Source of the DNA: Certhia americana
Lineage: Eukaryota > Chordata > Aves > Passeriformes > Certhiidae
DNA length: 64,000 nt
NCBI GenBank assembly: GCA_018697195.1
Contig: CM031878.1
Span: 69,277,085 to 69,341,084 of the forward strand
Direction of reading: 5' to 3'
Part shown: positions 50,253 to 63,861 of the stretch, piece after piece
Position numbering within the stretch: the first letter of the stretch is position 1
Layout of the letters: every line of letters begins with the position of its first letter
Position numbers and translations under genes: made by a program
The notes under the pieces: model-generated
What the model was told of the DNA's origin: nothing
The model's input: the letters and a program-made list of their open reading frames with translations, nothing else
The model's database searches: none

Positions 50253-50772
50253 CCAGCTGTAACACTACATGGTCTGTGGGTGGATCTTGCATGATAATTT
50301 TCAGTGTACTTTTCCTGTTTAAATCTCCAAATCATTTCAGTATATCTTTGAATTGCAGGCTGGCAGGAACAAATATATCACTTGTGCCACATTTAGGTCT
50401 TTGCTATTTTAACTGCCAATGTTTTACTCATCCTTGTCCAATATAGTCAATGACGAAGAAAAATTGGGAGGAGGCTTATCTGAAATTTATTTTAAAAGAA
50501 GAAGAACAGTTGTATCTCACCAGCATCACATGGCACTGGCAATGTCTTGCTCTGTTCCTGATCCTGAGTAACTGAAATATAGCCACATCATTATTATCCA
50601 TATGGACACACAAAATTAATGTCCTGTACTTTCACTGTACATATTTAAGCATTCTCATTTTTCTTCTGTGATTTTGTGTTTCACCAACCACAAATGCCTC
50701 CTGAAGTTTTCAGCAGATTTTCAGACCATGGTTACTTCCTTTGCACCACATGTGTTTCTCCCCCCCACCTCC

Positions 50773-50793
50773 TTTTTTTTTTTTTTTTTTTTT
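50773..50793. repeat. 21-base T tract after a C run
   Basis: ccccccacctcc followed by T21: an all-pyrimidine stretch. Confidence 0.9.
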
Positions 50794-53700
50794 AATTACA
50801 TTTGGTATTACATTCAATTGTAATAATGATTAGAAAAAGTAGTCAACTGGAGAGCCCATCTCTAAGCATTTTGGCATGCAGGAAAGTATAATGAATAGGA
50901 GATATGTAATTCAGAGATAAATTTATGTCCCCTTTGGCCATCAACTCTTTTGAAAAAACTCTGCTAATGTTACAATAATCTCACAAAATGGTAGAAAAAA
51001 AATGTGTCTATGCAAGCTGCAGATGTCTCAGTGTAAAAAGAGTATTCTGTTTGTATGCACAGATAGAAGTATTAAAAATATGTGAATTCTATATATATTC
51101 CTATATTCCTACATATTCCTAATATGTATAATTTTTATACCTATATTACACATGTATTTTTAACTTATATTCTAAACTTGAGATCTGGGTTCCAGAATAT
51201 ATTCTTAAGGTATGTTCTTGATTTCATAGGCTGACTATCTGACTTTCCAGGAAAAAAGAATGACACATTATATGACTTTTAAAAATAGAGTAATTTAAAG
51301 AGAATTATGATACACTGTCTATATTTATGATTTATGATTCATAATTGACTGTGTAAGATATAATCTTGATATGTATCACATTCAATTAGGAAAACAACAG
51401 CACACATATGAATGCTAAAATCAATAATTACATTGCAGGAAACAGTATTCAAAAATTATGAGAGATAGAGTTAGTTCATGATTTACTCCCTCTGTCCAAA
51501 ATATCTTATCAAACCAGGCAAATGCATCAAAATAATAATAAAATAATAAATACAGCGATAAAATTAAGTGTTACTGAAAATTGGCAGAACTTAACTTTTG
51601 GCAGCTCCTTATAGTTATTTTTTATTTATAATACACTCTTATTTTACAGGTCAAAAATAATATTTTTATAAGTGTATTTGCTTGTAGCTTTCACTTTTCT
51701 TGAGATGAAATCAAAACTCTGATTGAAATATTGCTTTAAATAGAAACAGCAATTAGAGCAATAATCTTTCTTCTTTTCTGTGCCTCGAATCAAAACCAAT
51801 AGTCAATTTTTGATTGTGTGTTCCTTTAAAGAAAAATTTACGTTGTCCAAATCTTTCAAACAATAAAAAAACTTTTTGAAGAAAGATTAAGTTCTGAAGA
51901 ATGGCTTTGCTGCAGAATTGCAACAACTTGTCAAAATTAGCATCAGTTTCACATGTTCCTGTATCAAAAGTTTTTTCTGTCTTGGACAACAGCATCTTTC
52001 AGTTACCCTTTGTGCTGCGTCTTTGCAAGTTCTGTAATTTAGGTTTTACTTTGCTGCTCTGGAAGAAACACAAGCCAGGTATTTGATTTAAAAAACCTGG
52101 CTAGGAGAACCCTTATGCTATCTTCTGACACAGAAATCAATTTCCATGAGATCAAGACAACCAATAGAATTCCCTTTTCCTCCCTTGTGTGTAAAAGAGA
52201 CTGCCACAATAATTACAAAGTTTTGGTGAAGGATCTAAGACAAATAAAAATGCTATTCTCTGGGAGTTTTCAGTTACGTCTGCTGCAAGCTCCATATTTT
52301 TTCAGTGGAGTGTGGAGGTTTTCATGAGGTTCAGAGAGGAGCCACATTCTCTCACAGAACCTTGGAGAAATTTGTGCATTTACTTCCCAGCAAGGAAAAA
52401 GCTCATTTATGATTGCCCAGCATTTATTTACATTTACAGCCAAAGAATGAATATTCTTAGCTCTCTCAGGAAGTCTTGATATAGCTTTGTCCATGGCATT
52501 GTGAACTTCCCTGTGTTTGGGTAAAAGCAAGGATAAACCCTGAATTAAAAAAAACCAGGTTTTTCCTTTGCCTGTTGTGAGCAGTAGCTGCTGTTGGGAG
52601 GAACTACTGGCTCAAGGCTCTCTATAGGAACCATGTGAGAAAAGTTAAGGAAGAGCAAGCAACCAAGTCCTGCTGCTTGCCAAAGGGTGCAGCCAGGATA
52701 GAAAATGTAGGAAAAGCCACATCCTGACATCTCCCCTGAACAGAGGGGAACTGGCACCACTGGAATGCTCTCCCTCATTCTGCCTCAGGCTTTGTATTTC
52801 CATCAGTAGGATATATTATATGAATTGTCACAGAAGGAGATAAGAACTTTTACACAGTGATTTCAGCTCAGCAGTAATCCTGGATGCAGACATATCTACT
52901 GCAAAAAGGATTTGCAAAGCAGAAGTACAAGCAGGAAACAGCAACCACTTGTTGACTTGTGTAAGCTTGAAGAAGCTTATTTAACATTTGCAGTTTTGTT
53001 TTCCTCAAATCTTCATAGCGAGAAATAGATCTTGTTAAATTTTCAAATGAAACACATGTCAAGCATCGTTTTTTGACGGGATCCTAACAGGTTTTTTACA
53101 GAAATGAAGATTACCTCAGGCTAATTATTTAATTAATTTCCCAACAGGGGAAATAATTTTAAAATATAGAATATTTTTCAGGGGAATTAACCAGAATGCA
53201 GTGGGCAAAATGGAATTTGAGCCTATTTTTATTGCATGTAAGTCCTATGCTATAAAGGTCTGATCTTCTTTATAAAGTACTTTGAGTTCTACTGATGAAA
53301 AATACAGAAGAACAGCAAGAGAACTCTAATAATTTGATGTAATTATGAACTTAAGAATAATGATGTAATTAAGAACTAAATGGAACTTAATGCTGTGATG
53401 ATGTAACATTTGTGCTTTCTTTGGGTTTTCAGTGCTTTCTTTCCAGCTTAGCAAACTGATGGATACAAGCTGAAGGAATAATCCATTGTGAAGAAATAAA
53501 GAAATAGATGTCTCTGCCTTTCAAAAATTAATAGCAGTGTTAAATCATGTAGCCTAAGGTCACAGCTCTCAAACCTCTGAATACAAAATTTCATTCTCAG
53601 CATTGCTTGACAAGCCTGAGAAGTCCCATACAGAAGACTTGTAGAAATTCATAACAACAAAAAAAAAAAACAAAAAAAACGGAGCAGCAGACATTAATGA

Positions 53701-55282
53701 CATCAGCCTCAGAATGGAAGTGAAAATTTCCCTGTTTAGAACTGGCAGCTGAGACCTGAGGGACAATAAACAAATCCACAGAGACCTCTGATAAAAGCAC
53801 AGGAGCTGAAACTACTGCTTTAGAAGCCTGGTTCTCAACAGTGCTTTGGAAATCCATTCTCTACAGAGAAAGAAAGAAGATGCAGTTAATTTGTCCCAAG
53901 ACAACAGGCAAGTTATCCATTGCTGACTTTATGTAAGGGTAACTTAGAATGCTGGGAGTTCATTCAGCTGTACCAATGTTAAAACAGAGACATGGCAGTA
54001 CAGAAATGCTGTAAAATATGTTGTAAAATAAATGTAAAATAACACGATGATGCTTGGCCCAACTCACTGTTTTTTGGCAATATTGGGAATCTATCTAGAT
54101 CAGCATGAGATCCACTTAGCAGAGAATTACCTTAGCTAAATTCTTAGCTCATCAGGCCTCAGGTTGGAATTTTTTGGCAGAATCTTCCAAAAGCCAAGGT
54201 TTTCCCTGTTATTCCCTCATAACTAGGTTAGGCAAATGGGAGCTTTAGAGCTATTGGAGACAAAGGGTTTGAAACCAGCAGTTATTACACATGAAGGGAA
54301 CAACATGTTGTAGATAGAAGACCTAGGCTACTTCTGACATCACTAGAGCTTTGGAATTATTTACTTACTTCTATTGACTCTGCTTTGAGTAATTTCATTT
54401 TGAAGATTAGAAAAATTCCAGAAGCCACTGAATGTGAAATTCCAGTGAAAACACCTTACAATAAAATCCCATAGGACAAAACCACACAAAAAAACCTGTT
54501 CCTCCCCATGTTGCTCATGGACCGACTTTTAAGTTTCTTATTTCATTTCCCTTAGTGCTCCCTCTGAGCTGGAATGTTCCAGCCATGCAGTGACTGGATG
54601 TGACACCAATTTCCAAACACAAATGTCTTCTTTTCTGGTTCATAAAAACCTTACTGGAGAAGATGACATAGCACATGTCTTGGGCTGATTTTCATCCCCT
54701 GACTTAGGACAGGTTTGAATTCATGAGGTGGATTTGGAGAAGCATTTGGAAGTTGGAGGAAGTTCAACAGGAAGAGCACAGCATTGAAGTTTACAGCATG
54801 TTCACAAGCCTCCTATTAATTCAGCATTTCTAGCTCAAATTAAAGATTAATCCCATCTAAAGCCATGGAAACATTTAATTATGGTTAGTCTGTATTGTGC
54901 ATTCCCTTTATTCTTTAAACCTTAAATTTTACCCAAGCTAAATTAACTGAAAATCCTTTATTAACCAAAGCTGGTATGCTAACCAAGCTTCAGTTGTGAA
55001 CTTAAACCTGAAAATAGGTGCTCCTTAAAAGCTAATAGATGTTTATATGACTTGAATGCAGATTTTCTCCCAGTTTTGCTTCCATGTGTGGGTCCTGTCT
55101 CATCTTGCTGGCAAAGGAATAAGAATGAATGTGGGCAAGCAGTTTTCCACATTGTACTCTTTTACCCCAAGTACTTTGCCACTAGTGTTAAACCCTGCAA
55201 GCTGAGAGCTGATGAGCTTCATCTCAGTAAGTGTGTGGATTCCTTAGCCTAGTGGCTTTCTTTTCATAAGGAAAATGAGACT

Positions 55283-55437
55283 TTGGGGTGTTTTGCTTGC
55301 TTGCTTGCTTGCTTGCTTGGTTTTGTTGTGGGGTTTTTGGGGGGATTTTTTTGGGGGGAGTGGTTTTGTGGGAGTTTTTGGTATTGGTTTTGTTATTTGG
55401 GGGGTTTGATTGGTTGGTTGTTGTTTTGGTTTCAGAT
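55283..55437. repeat. G/T-only block with (GCTT)n and long G runs
   Basis: Six GCTT units (55295-55319) lead into about 115 bases of nearly pure G and T on the plus strand, with GGGG, GGGGGG, GGGGGG, GGG and another GGGGGG run. The complement gives long K/T/N/P frames that are artefacts. Confidence 0.9.
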
Positions 55438-57808
55438 TTTTTTTGTAACTGAATAAATTTAGAGAGGACTGGAATGGGGCCTTTGTAATAAGATGTGAAT
55501 AATGACACATCCATCAGAGGCCTCATTTTGTTTATCAGTTTTCTTTTCCTATAAGGAGTCCAAAATTAATTACCATGACCTAGACACGCTACAAAATGTT
55601 CAGACAGCTCAGTGACAGATGTACCTTTTAAATACAGGCAGTGTTCCCTGCACAGGAAATATCACAGTCTTATGCCCTGTTCTTGTACCCTCTCATACTT
55701 CTCAGATTCTGTTCTTGGCCATCCTGTCTGCCAGTGATACTGCAACAAGCAGGTTCTTGCTTCAACCCAACAAAAATAAATTTAACAACTCTCTTAAAGG
55801 ATTAAACTCCTTAATATTAAACTCTTCCTTACTTTTCCTGACACTACACTGGCTTCACAAAGGCTGCTGCAAGACACGTTTCCAGCTCCCTGTCCCACAG
55901 CTGGTGCAAATGACACACAGAAATCACGTAGTGCTGCTGTGGATGTTCATCCTGCGAAAGTTTTTCAGCTCTAGAACCCTGATCACAGGTACATGATCTG
56001 GGACATGATGCTTATCAGGATGTTGTCTACTCTCTCTCTTCTGCATAGCAAAACCAAAGTCCTTTTAGCCCAAAATAATCATGGCAATGTCATGTGAGTT
56101 GGAGGGCACGGGCAGCTGTAAAGACAAGGTGGTGGAAAATCTGGGATCCAACAAGAGAAGTGGAAACCCAAAGTATGTTACAGAACAAGAGTTAATGTAA
56201 GTAAATCTCAAGAAAGGACAATTTAGGCAGTATTTTACATTTTTCTTGTTGAGGAGCAAGATTGAAAAACTGTTCATTATGAAATGCAAAGTAAGAGAAA
56301 GCTGTAATCACATTGCCTAGTGTAGAAAGGAAAATGCATGAGAGTCCAGGAGAATTTCCACCTTTTCTTCAGGTGGAAATGTACACAGGAAACAAGAACC
56401 AGACTCTCTGCTAGCAATTCTGCCTTCACAAAGGACAAGACAGGGTGTAACAATATAAACAGTTACAGGAAAAATAGAATTGCTGACTGACCCAGAGATG
56501 GAGGTCACTCCACCCTTCAGGCTTTGGAGAGGCTTTCAGAGATGTGAGAATCAATCCTCTGAGACCTAGAAGCCACAACTCTGCCTAGTGGCTTGGCTTG
56601 GGCTTACAGTGTTTTCACCTGTTCAAAATAACTCAGAACTGAGGGCTCTCCTTGGAGCTGCTTCTTGTGTTATGGGTATTCCAGAGATAAATTTGTGGTT
56701 GTGCAATTTACCTCCATTTAGCAATATGCATTTTGTGCTACCATGAGGGTACTGTAAGTGAAATGAACAACAAGGCTGGTGACTAAAATTTCTACATTTT
56801 TGGTGTGGAAATAAGTTGCCCATACAGAGGCAATGTTTGGTTGCAGGTTGTTTCTTGGATTCATGGACATGAGGTCTCATTGCTCACATCTCCTTACTCC
56901 ATATGATTTAATAATTTAACTTCATAACCCATTTTTTTTGCTGCTTTGTATTGCATATCTTTTACTTCTGTCCATTCTAAAAGTCTCCTTGTTGCTGGCA
57001 CTCTCATGCTCTTAATGTGCTCACTACTTGGGCTCTATTTAAGCTGTTTTATCCCTTCAAAAACGCTGTTGTCAATTGCACTGTTGTGACTTCAATGTTT
57101 GTTCAAAGGGTAATTGAATTTTAGAAGAAAAATGACAGGAAGACCCAATCAATTTTATTCAAACTGATCTTCCAAGGGTCATAGGATAGACATGTTCTTC
57201 CAGTCAGGTCTTTTTGTACTTCCAGTTTTTTTAGAGATTTTTGAGAGGTGCAACTCGACTTCTAGGAGAAAATTCTGATTAGTAACACGATGTCCCTCCT
57301 ACCACTCTGTCAGCAGAGAAAGAACTGATTTCCCAAAATTCAAAAAGTAAAGAGACCATTTGGGAAACACTGGGAGACACTGTAGGGGGGTGGGGGAACT
57401 CTTTTAAGAGCATCACAGGAGACTTTGTCTTTGTATGTAGTGTGATAAATAACTGTCTCAGAAAAGTAGGCCAGACAGGTGCAGAGAACCAAAGATAATC
57501 AGACTTTTGTGCCTGGAGCTTCCACTAAGCACCACCATCCACAAGAGTTTTCCAGATTGGGTCAAATGAGTGAGATAGATTTTCCTGCCAGCAAACTTGT
57601 CCCCAGTTGCTTCTGCCTTGCACTGCTTGGGTAATGTCCTTAGGGGAATATGTAACAATGATGGAAAACAAGTTTTTCAGCTTTTGTTTTCACTAGCCTG
57701 TCACTGGAAGCAGGGAAAGAATACTCAAGACTTGGGGCAGGCCTCACTTCCTTCAGAGATGTAGGACCTCCCAAGTAGGAAATAGTTTAATGTGAAATTT
57801 AAGGGGGG

Positions 57809-57836
57809 AAAAAAAAAAAAAAAAAAAAAAAAAAAA
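57809..57836 (+). repeat. 28-base A tract after GGGGGG
   Basis: Uninterrupted A run preceded by aagggggg, making a polypurine stretch. Confidence 0.95.
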
Positions 57837-58770
57837 GATGTGTGAGAATGACAAGGGGAAAGCAACTGCCAAAATATATAATTCAAGAGGACACATGAAA
57901 GGGTAGGAGGGAGATCACTTTTACATTAGAAAAACAAATAGCAAATAAAATGCAAATAGGTTTACAATTATATTATAATGCACATTAATTTCTGCAAAAA
58001 TTTTATTCCCCATTTCAGTCTTCTTCCCTCAAGCCTCTTCTCTCTGTAGCTGGTACCATTCACAGTCTGTGGTGAGGATCTGAGCCACCACAGTCAATTT
58101 CAATTCCAAATCCAAACATAAGAAAAGTCTTGTGAGCTTGCAATTCCTTTGAGGCTCACCCAACTCCAATTTTGCTTTATGCCTCCAGGGGAAGCATTTT
58201 CTCTTTGAAGCTACAGTCCAACCCACTCCATTGCAGGATATAGGCTTAGCTTCTCCTCGAGGCTAGACTGTTGTGGACATTTTATGCACTGTCCCTCCAT
58301 ATCACACCAACAGAGAAAGAGAGCTCTGACATGATGAAACTGTAAGTGATGGGGTGATGTTGGGAATTTAGAAGCCTGGAAAATGATTGGTTCTCCAAGC
58401 CTCTCTCTGGTTTTAAAGTCAAAAGCATTGTGAATTTAATTAGTCCAGATGTTTGAAGGTGGAACACTAATGGAAGTTATCTTGTCTTTTGTACAACAGA
58501 TATCTTGGAATTATCATGAGGAAGATGGTTACCAGAGGGTGATTACATGTACTGTTTTCTTGTTATTATGTGCCACAGGCAAGAACAACACTTTGAAGTG
58601 AATTGTTTCTTTCTGAGAACAAAGACAAACTACTGTAAACTAATTGCTAAGATGCAGCACAGTAGGTAAAGTGATGGAAAAATTCTACATTAATGAGTAA
58701 TAGGTCACCTTATGAAAAATGAGCTTGCTCTAAAAGCATTGATGCCCAAAAGTCACAAGCACTTTTCATA

Positions 58771-58837
58771 CAGAATCACAGAATCACAAAATATTCTGAG
58801 TTGGAAGGGACCTATCAGGATCATTGAGTCCAACTCA
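58771..58837 (-). mobile_element. CR1 LINE 3' end, minus strand
   Basis: CAGAATCACAGAATCACAAA followed by TTGGAAGGGACCTATCAGGA and TCATTGAGTCCAACTC is the complement of the avian CR1 terminus, including two copies of the 8-bp ATTCTGTG-type end repeat. A short 5'-truncated copy. It is the clearest evidence that the window is avian. Confidence 0.8.
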
Positions 58838-60691
58838 ATGTTTAAAGTGTCAAACTTTCAGTATATTCAGACTAAAGGGGAATGTGCACATTGTGCTTCT
58901 CTTCTGGTTTTTATTGTCTTTGGTTCAAAATCTCCTCTTGCAAGCTTTATATATAGTCACACATGCAGGAAACATTGTCTCAGTCAAAGCAAAGTGAGAA
59001 ACATCACTTGGGGATACCTGAATACATTACAATTCACAGGGGACATCTTCAGAAGCATGTGAAGAAGGGAGTGATTTTGACAGGAAAAAGGCATGATTCT
59101 CAAAAAGCAAGTGCTGGATTCCACAAGGGAAATTTCTACCTTGTCCAAAGCCTCAAAACTGACATTATTTTTTAAATCTAATATGCACTTACCAATTTCA
59201 TAGACTTTCTTCCTGCAACTTTCATCTCAACTCACTTCTATTTTTTCTGTTTCATAAAACAATGGGCCAGTTCTTTGGGGGTTGGTATTTTGTATTTTTA
59301 GATTGTCTTCTATTAATCAAATCAAATCAAAAGTTACTAATTTTTAGGAGGTTAAAACTCAAGGGCAGAGCAACAAACCTTTCTGTCTGACCTCCAGTTG
59401 CTGAGGGGTTCCAGAGAGGCTCAAGACTATTTAGAACAAAGACTCATGCTGATTCTTTCACTGCCTTGACAGAGCACCTGAGGTAAATTAGATAATTTGT
59501 CTGGTTGCCTCTGGCCACCCACTGTTTTGTGTGCTGGAGACAAGAGATCATTCCACTGTCCACTGACTTTTAGGAGTGTGGCTGCTCACCAAGTTTTACT
59601 AATACTTGGCTTTATCCCAGTTCTGGACTCCACAATTCTGCCAGATATCAAGAAACCCTGCTAACATAGCAGGATCCCTATGCACTGCCTTTCATCCAAG
59701 GAAATCAAAGGGTTCAAAAACGAATTAAAGCTCTGCAATACTTATTGGCACACCTCCTGCAAGATTTGTTCTGCTGTAATTAAGGCAGCTTTTGATAAAT
59801 CAGGATCCTTCATCAACCCTCCAGCTGTGGGGGCCCACATAGACCCACTAGGATTTTTGGCAAGATCTCTCATTAGAAATGGTGAAGATTTAGTCTCAAA
59901 ACTCTCCCTTTCCTCCCCCACAACAGGCTATTTTGTGCAGTGTGCTGCTTCATGCCACTCCTGAAGCAGACAATAAACGAAAATCTACCACCCTTGTTGC
60001 CTCCTCTTTAGATCTGGCAACATATCCCCCTCTGAGCTTACTCAACCACAGAATTATGCCTAAATTAAAAAAGGAGAGAGATAGGGAGAGCAAAGAAAAG
60101 CAGGAATGCAGGGTGGGTGAGAACTGGCTGGAAGGAAAGAAGCTGGCATGGGGAACACAGGCAACTGAGGATGGAACCTGCGTTGCCAAATCCCCACAGA
60201 GGGGAAAATGCCAACCAGCTTTCAATGAGTAAGCAGTTGACATTATATTAGATTACTGCAAATAATTACACTGATTTGGTAAAAAGCCAAGCAAATCATT
60301 AGTGTGAAGAACAGTGGGACCCAAATGGGGTGATTTGTTGAAGCTCAAACCAAACCTGTTCTGTGTGGACTGTCAGTTTTACACAATCAGTGTCAGGGCC
60401 AGTCAGTAGCTGACTACTGTTAGCCCAAATTCATGTGGCCAGGTGCTCCACAGAGGTGAATTTGGGAGTATTTCAATTAATTTGGTGTAATTAAATTTCC
60501 ATCAGCTGATACATCCCTAGTGGCTCCCTCTACCTTTTATGTTTAAAAGATTTTATTGCTAGTTAAGATTCTAATCACTTTCAAATGCATAATCTCAGGT
60601 TTATAAAAAATATTTTTGTGTGCTTTTCTCTGCCAGCTGTTGTCCGTGACTTAAGAATGCAAACAGATTCTTTTTTCCCCTTTTCTGAGAT
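58838..60691. other. Noncoding span
   Basis: Two overlapping frames near 59680-60232 lack motifs and splice signals. Nothing else is recognised. Confidence 0.5.
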
Positions 60692-61242
60692 TGAAGGAAA
60701 GGCCGTGAGTCGTCTCTCCTGATGTTTCATTCATTGTTTATTCTTTCTTATCAATACATTCTGTTCCTGACCAGCAGAGCTTTTCATTGCAGGTCAGTCC
60801 AAGGCCCAAAATCCCTGAATCCCCCCACAGAGGGTGGTGTGTACATTTATACTACAATCCATGTAATCAGTATTTATAATACTTCTCCAATAACAATTAT
60901 CCATGTTAGAAAGTTAACCTCGACTCTAAACCAACCGTAATGTGCCACATTCACTGCAGAACATGGGACAGCTGAGGAAGAAGAAGAAACTCAAAAGCCA
61001 TGTGGTCTTTTCCATCTTGCCTTCACCGGTCTGCCATCCTAAAAACCCCATCTATCTAAAATTTTCACCCTGTGATAAAACTACACACTATTATACTATT
61101 TAATACACATTCTTGAAAACTCTGCCTCATTCCAGAGCCCAGAAGCCCTTTTTTCCATGAACAAAGGTTAAAAACACTGTCAGAGTTTCTAAAATCTCTT
61201 AAACATGCAAAGAAATATTTCACATAATTCCAGACTCCAACA
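60692..61242 (-). mobile_element. Solo LTR, minus strand; inverted relative of the 21.1 kb LTR
   Basis: On the minus strand it starts TGTTGGAGTCTGGAATTATG and has ATTATAAATA (complement of 60871-60880) as a TATA box. AATAAA (complement of 60737-60742) follows, and it ends ...GGCCTTTCCTTCA. It is about 550 bases and collinear with 21078-21659 in the opposite orientation. No internal retroviral sequence lies alongside. Short open frames inside both copies encode the same meaningless peptide because the DNA is related. Confidence 0.7.
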
Positions 61243-63861
61243 GGATAACACTGAAGCTTAGTTGCTTCATTTTGGCACACAAGAGAGTATATAAATTGAG
61301 ATGAATGGGGGAAGGGAAAAGCAGTGTCAAAGCTCCAGGTTGAATGCACTCCTTTCTCACTTCATATCCCACTCCAAACCTTGTTCCCCAGGAAATTCCA
61401 TTCTCAGTTCTATCAAAAAAATTATGTTGGATGACCTCAGGAGCTGGTTACCAGGACAACTTTCTGCTTTGTTGGTGTACCCATGCTATGATTCAGCCCA
61501 GGTGAGGGAAGCTATGCAAGAGAGAGGTGTTAAATCTGGCTGAGCCATCCTCCTGGGTGAAAATGAGATGTATCATTTGTTGCAGAGGAGGAGTTTTCCT
61601 CCATTTTCTGGGACTAATCTGGTCGGCAAAGGAACCGGGAAAAATGCAAGGCCATTTGTTCCCATGGAATTATATAGTATATTGAGTAATTTATTCTGAT
61701 CCATCAATGTGTCTTTCAGATGCTGTGATAAAGATTTTTTCCACACATAACCATTTTTGTGAAGAACCTGACTTTCGTTTTGAGCACAGAATTGAGTTCT
61801 GAAGTAAGTTCCACATATATCCTTCGTGTTTCATTTGGGGCAGAAATGACACTGACAATACAAGGCTTTTTGTGCTAGAAAACACATTTGTGTCCACATC
61901 CTTTAGGGGCTCTGTTCTACAGTTCCCTTTTATATTAGGGAATGTTGCTGTCCATATGTTGGTGACTGAGAACAATGCCATGCTGAACAACTTATGCTAA
62001 ATAATATTGCATCAATATATTCCCTGTTTTTTTTTTTTTTTAAACTTCCCTTGAAGCAGTACCTCATCCCATTTCAGCAGGAGTAATCCTGCATGAACCT
62101 ACTGAATAACTTTGCTCTGGCTTAAAATGTTCTCTAAATCACCAGATTTAATTTTGCTTTGGCTTCAATTTATCTGGACTGTTCCAATTTACGTTTCTCT
62201 CCTCTTCAGAACTGAGGCTGACTAGAACTGGGGGCAGGGTCGGGGGGAAAGGGTTACACCTTCTTAAAAAAACATAATAACACAAGATTCAGATACATCA
62301 GATTGGAAACAAGAGGTCATTTTTTTTCTGGGATGCATCTATAGGAAACTGATTCCAATTTGTTTCACTTGGGAAAAAAGTGGGACTAGATCTTCTGAAG
62401 ATACATACCAATATTTTTCTCTAAGAACAGTAGTCATACTTGCAAGTGATTAATTCTGCTAGTGCAATATTTGTATTGAATTTAAAAGTTTCAATCTTTT
62501 TAAAAGGAATTGGAAAAGTTCCACTTCTGAACTGGGGAAAGTCTGATTTGAGGCACTATAAAAAATATAATTTTTGTCCTTTTTAGTCAACTCTTTTGAA
62601 TTGAATCATGATTGATTTTACAGTAGCAATAACCATCCATTTGATATAATGGCTTCTTTTAAGTCTTATTCTCTAATATCATGATAGAAGATATTGGTTA
62701 TACCAGTTCCACACTTTTACATCTTTACTAATCAGCAGTAACTTCCCTGAAATATTTTAGAATGCATAAAACATGAAAATTTTTTTACCGCCCATTCAGA
62801 AGTAACTGGGGATATTAAACCAGGCTTTATGTCAGGATGTCAGGTATTTGATGCTTTTTGCAGACTTTCTCCATTTGCAATTTGTCAAAATGAATGGGCT
62901 AGGACTGTTTCCTTTTTGAACATGCTTTTGGATATTTTTTATACCAGTGAGTTGAATAACTGTTTTCATATTTGACAACATTCAAAGGAAGTGACAGGGA
63001 TAAAAAACTGAAAAAAACCAATGAGTTAAGACATCTCTTTGAATTAAGCATGATTGAAATTTTGCTTTACCTGGATATGTGTCACTACTGTGCCTCCAAG
63101 ATAGGGAACGTTTTATCGTGAAAACACATAGCAACAGCATGTAGAAGAAAGAAATAAAATTATAATGCAAATGAACCTCAGATATGGGGCTTTTCCAGAC
63201 TGTAAAATCTGAATGTTGGTGAAGTGATATCACTGTAAGGAATTACATCTCTTTGTCCCCTCATACTTGTTACCATGGCTACATTGTTGTTTTTCAATCT
63301 TGGGTATTTCTTCTTCTCATAAAGTTCTGAAGAGAACCACAACCAAAGTCCATCCAGCCGAGTGACTTGCTCCTGACAAAGGCCTAAAAGGTCTTGCAAG
63401 AGGAGTGGTATTTTCCGATAATCTTTTTCTGGTCTCCAACAGTTTCCACTTGAGGATAGTACTAGTCTGGAAGTACATTATATATCTTCTGTAATATTCA
63501 ACAAATTTTCCTTCTGCAAACCTGTGATACCTCTCCCTCAATCCATGGTATTATCTTTTAGCATCTTCAGCATCCACTGATGTGAAGCTGTACAGGATAA
63601 TCAAATATGTTGGCCCTCATGCCACCCTTTGTTTGCTCTGAAACTCCCTGTCACACCCATAGTTTTTTCTCTTACACTGAAGAGGATTTGAAAAAATGCA
63701 TGTGGCCCAGTTCTTGTGATAGAATAAATGCAGATCAAATTTCCTGCCATTCCATAAACTTTGTATTCCACGAATTATCCATATGGCCTTTGTCAGCCTA
63801 AAGTGAGAGGATCTCAAGAAATTCTTCAGCCAAGAGGTGGGTGGGTATGGAGAATGTGGAG
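61243..63861. other. Noncoding span with a possible minus-strand coding relic
   Basis: Mostly unremarkable. A T tract lies at 62028-62041. At 63178-63470 a minus-strand frame has protein-like composition (see findings). Confidence 0.45.

Larger units (their letters stand above)
42849..58770. other. Probable intergenic span
   Basis: Beyond the microsatellites, the gap, the CR1 relic at 47.8 kb and the G/T block, no gene is supported. The longest open frame of the window (221 codons, 45147-45812) is here and is discussed in the findings. Confidence 0.5.

Noticed and set aside
55224..55526. Minus-strand frames of 88-100 codons rich in K, T, N, P and Q
   Set aside because: Translation of the G/T-only block complement and GCTT repeat; low complexity.
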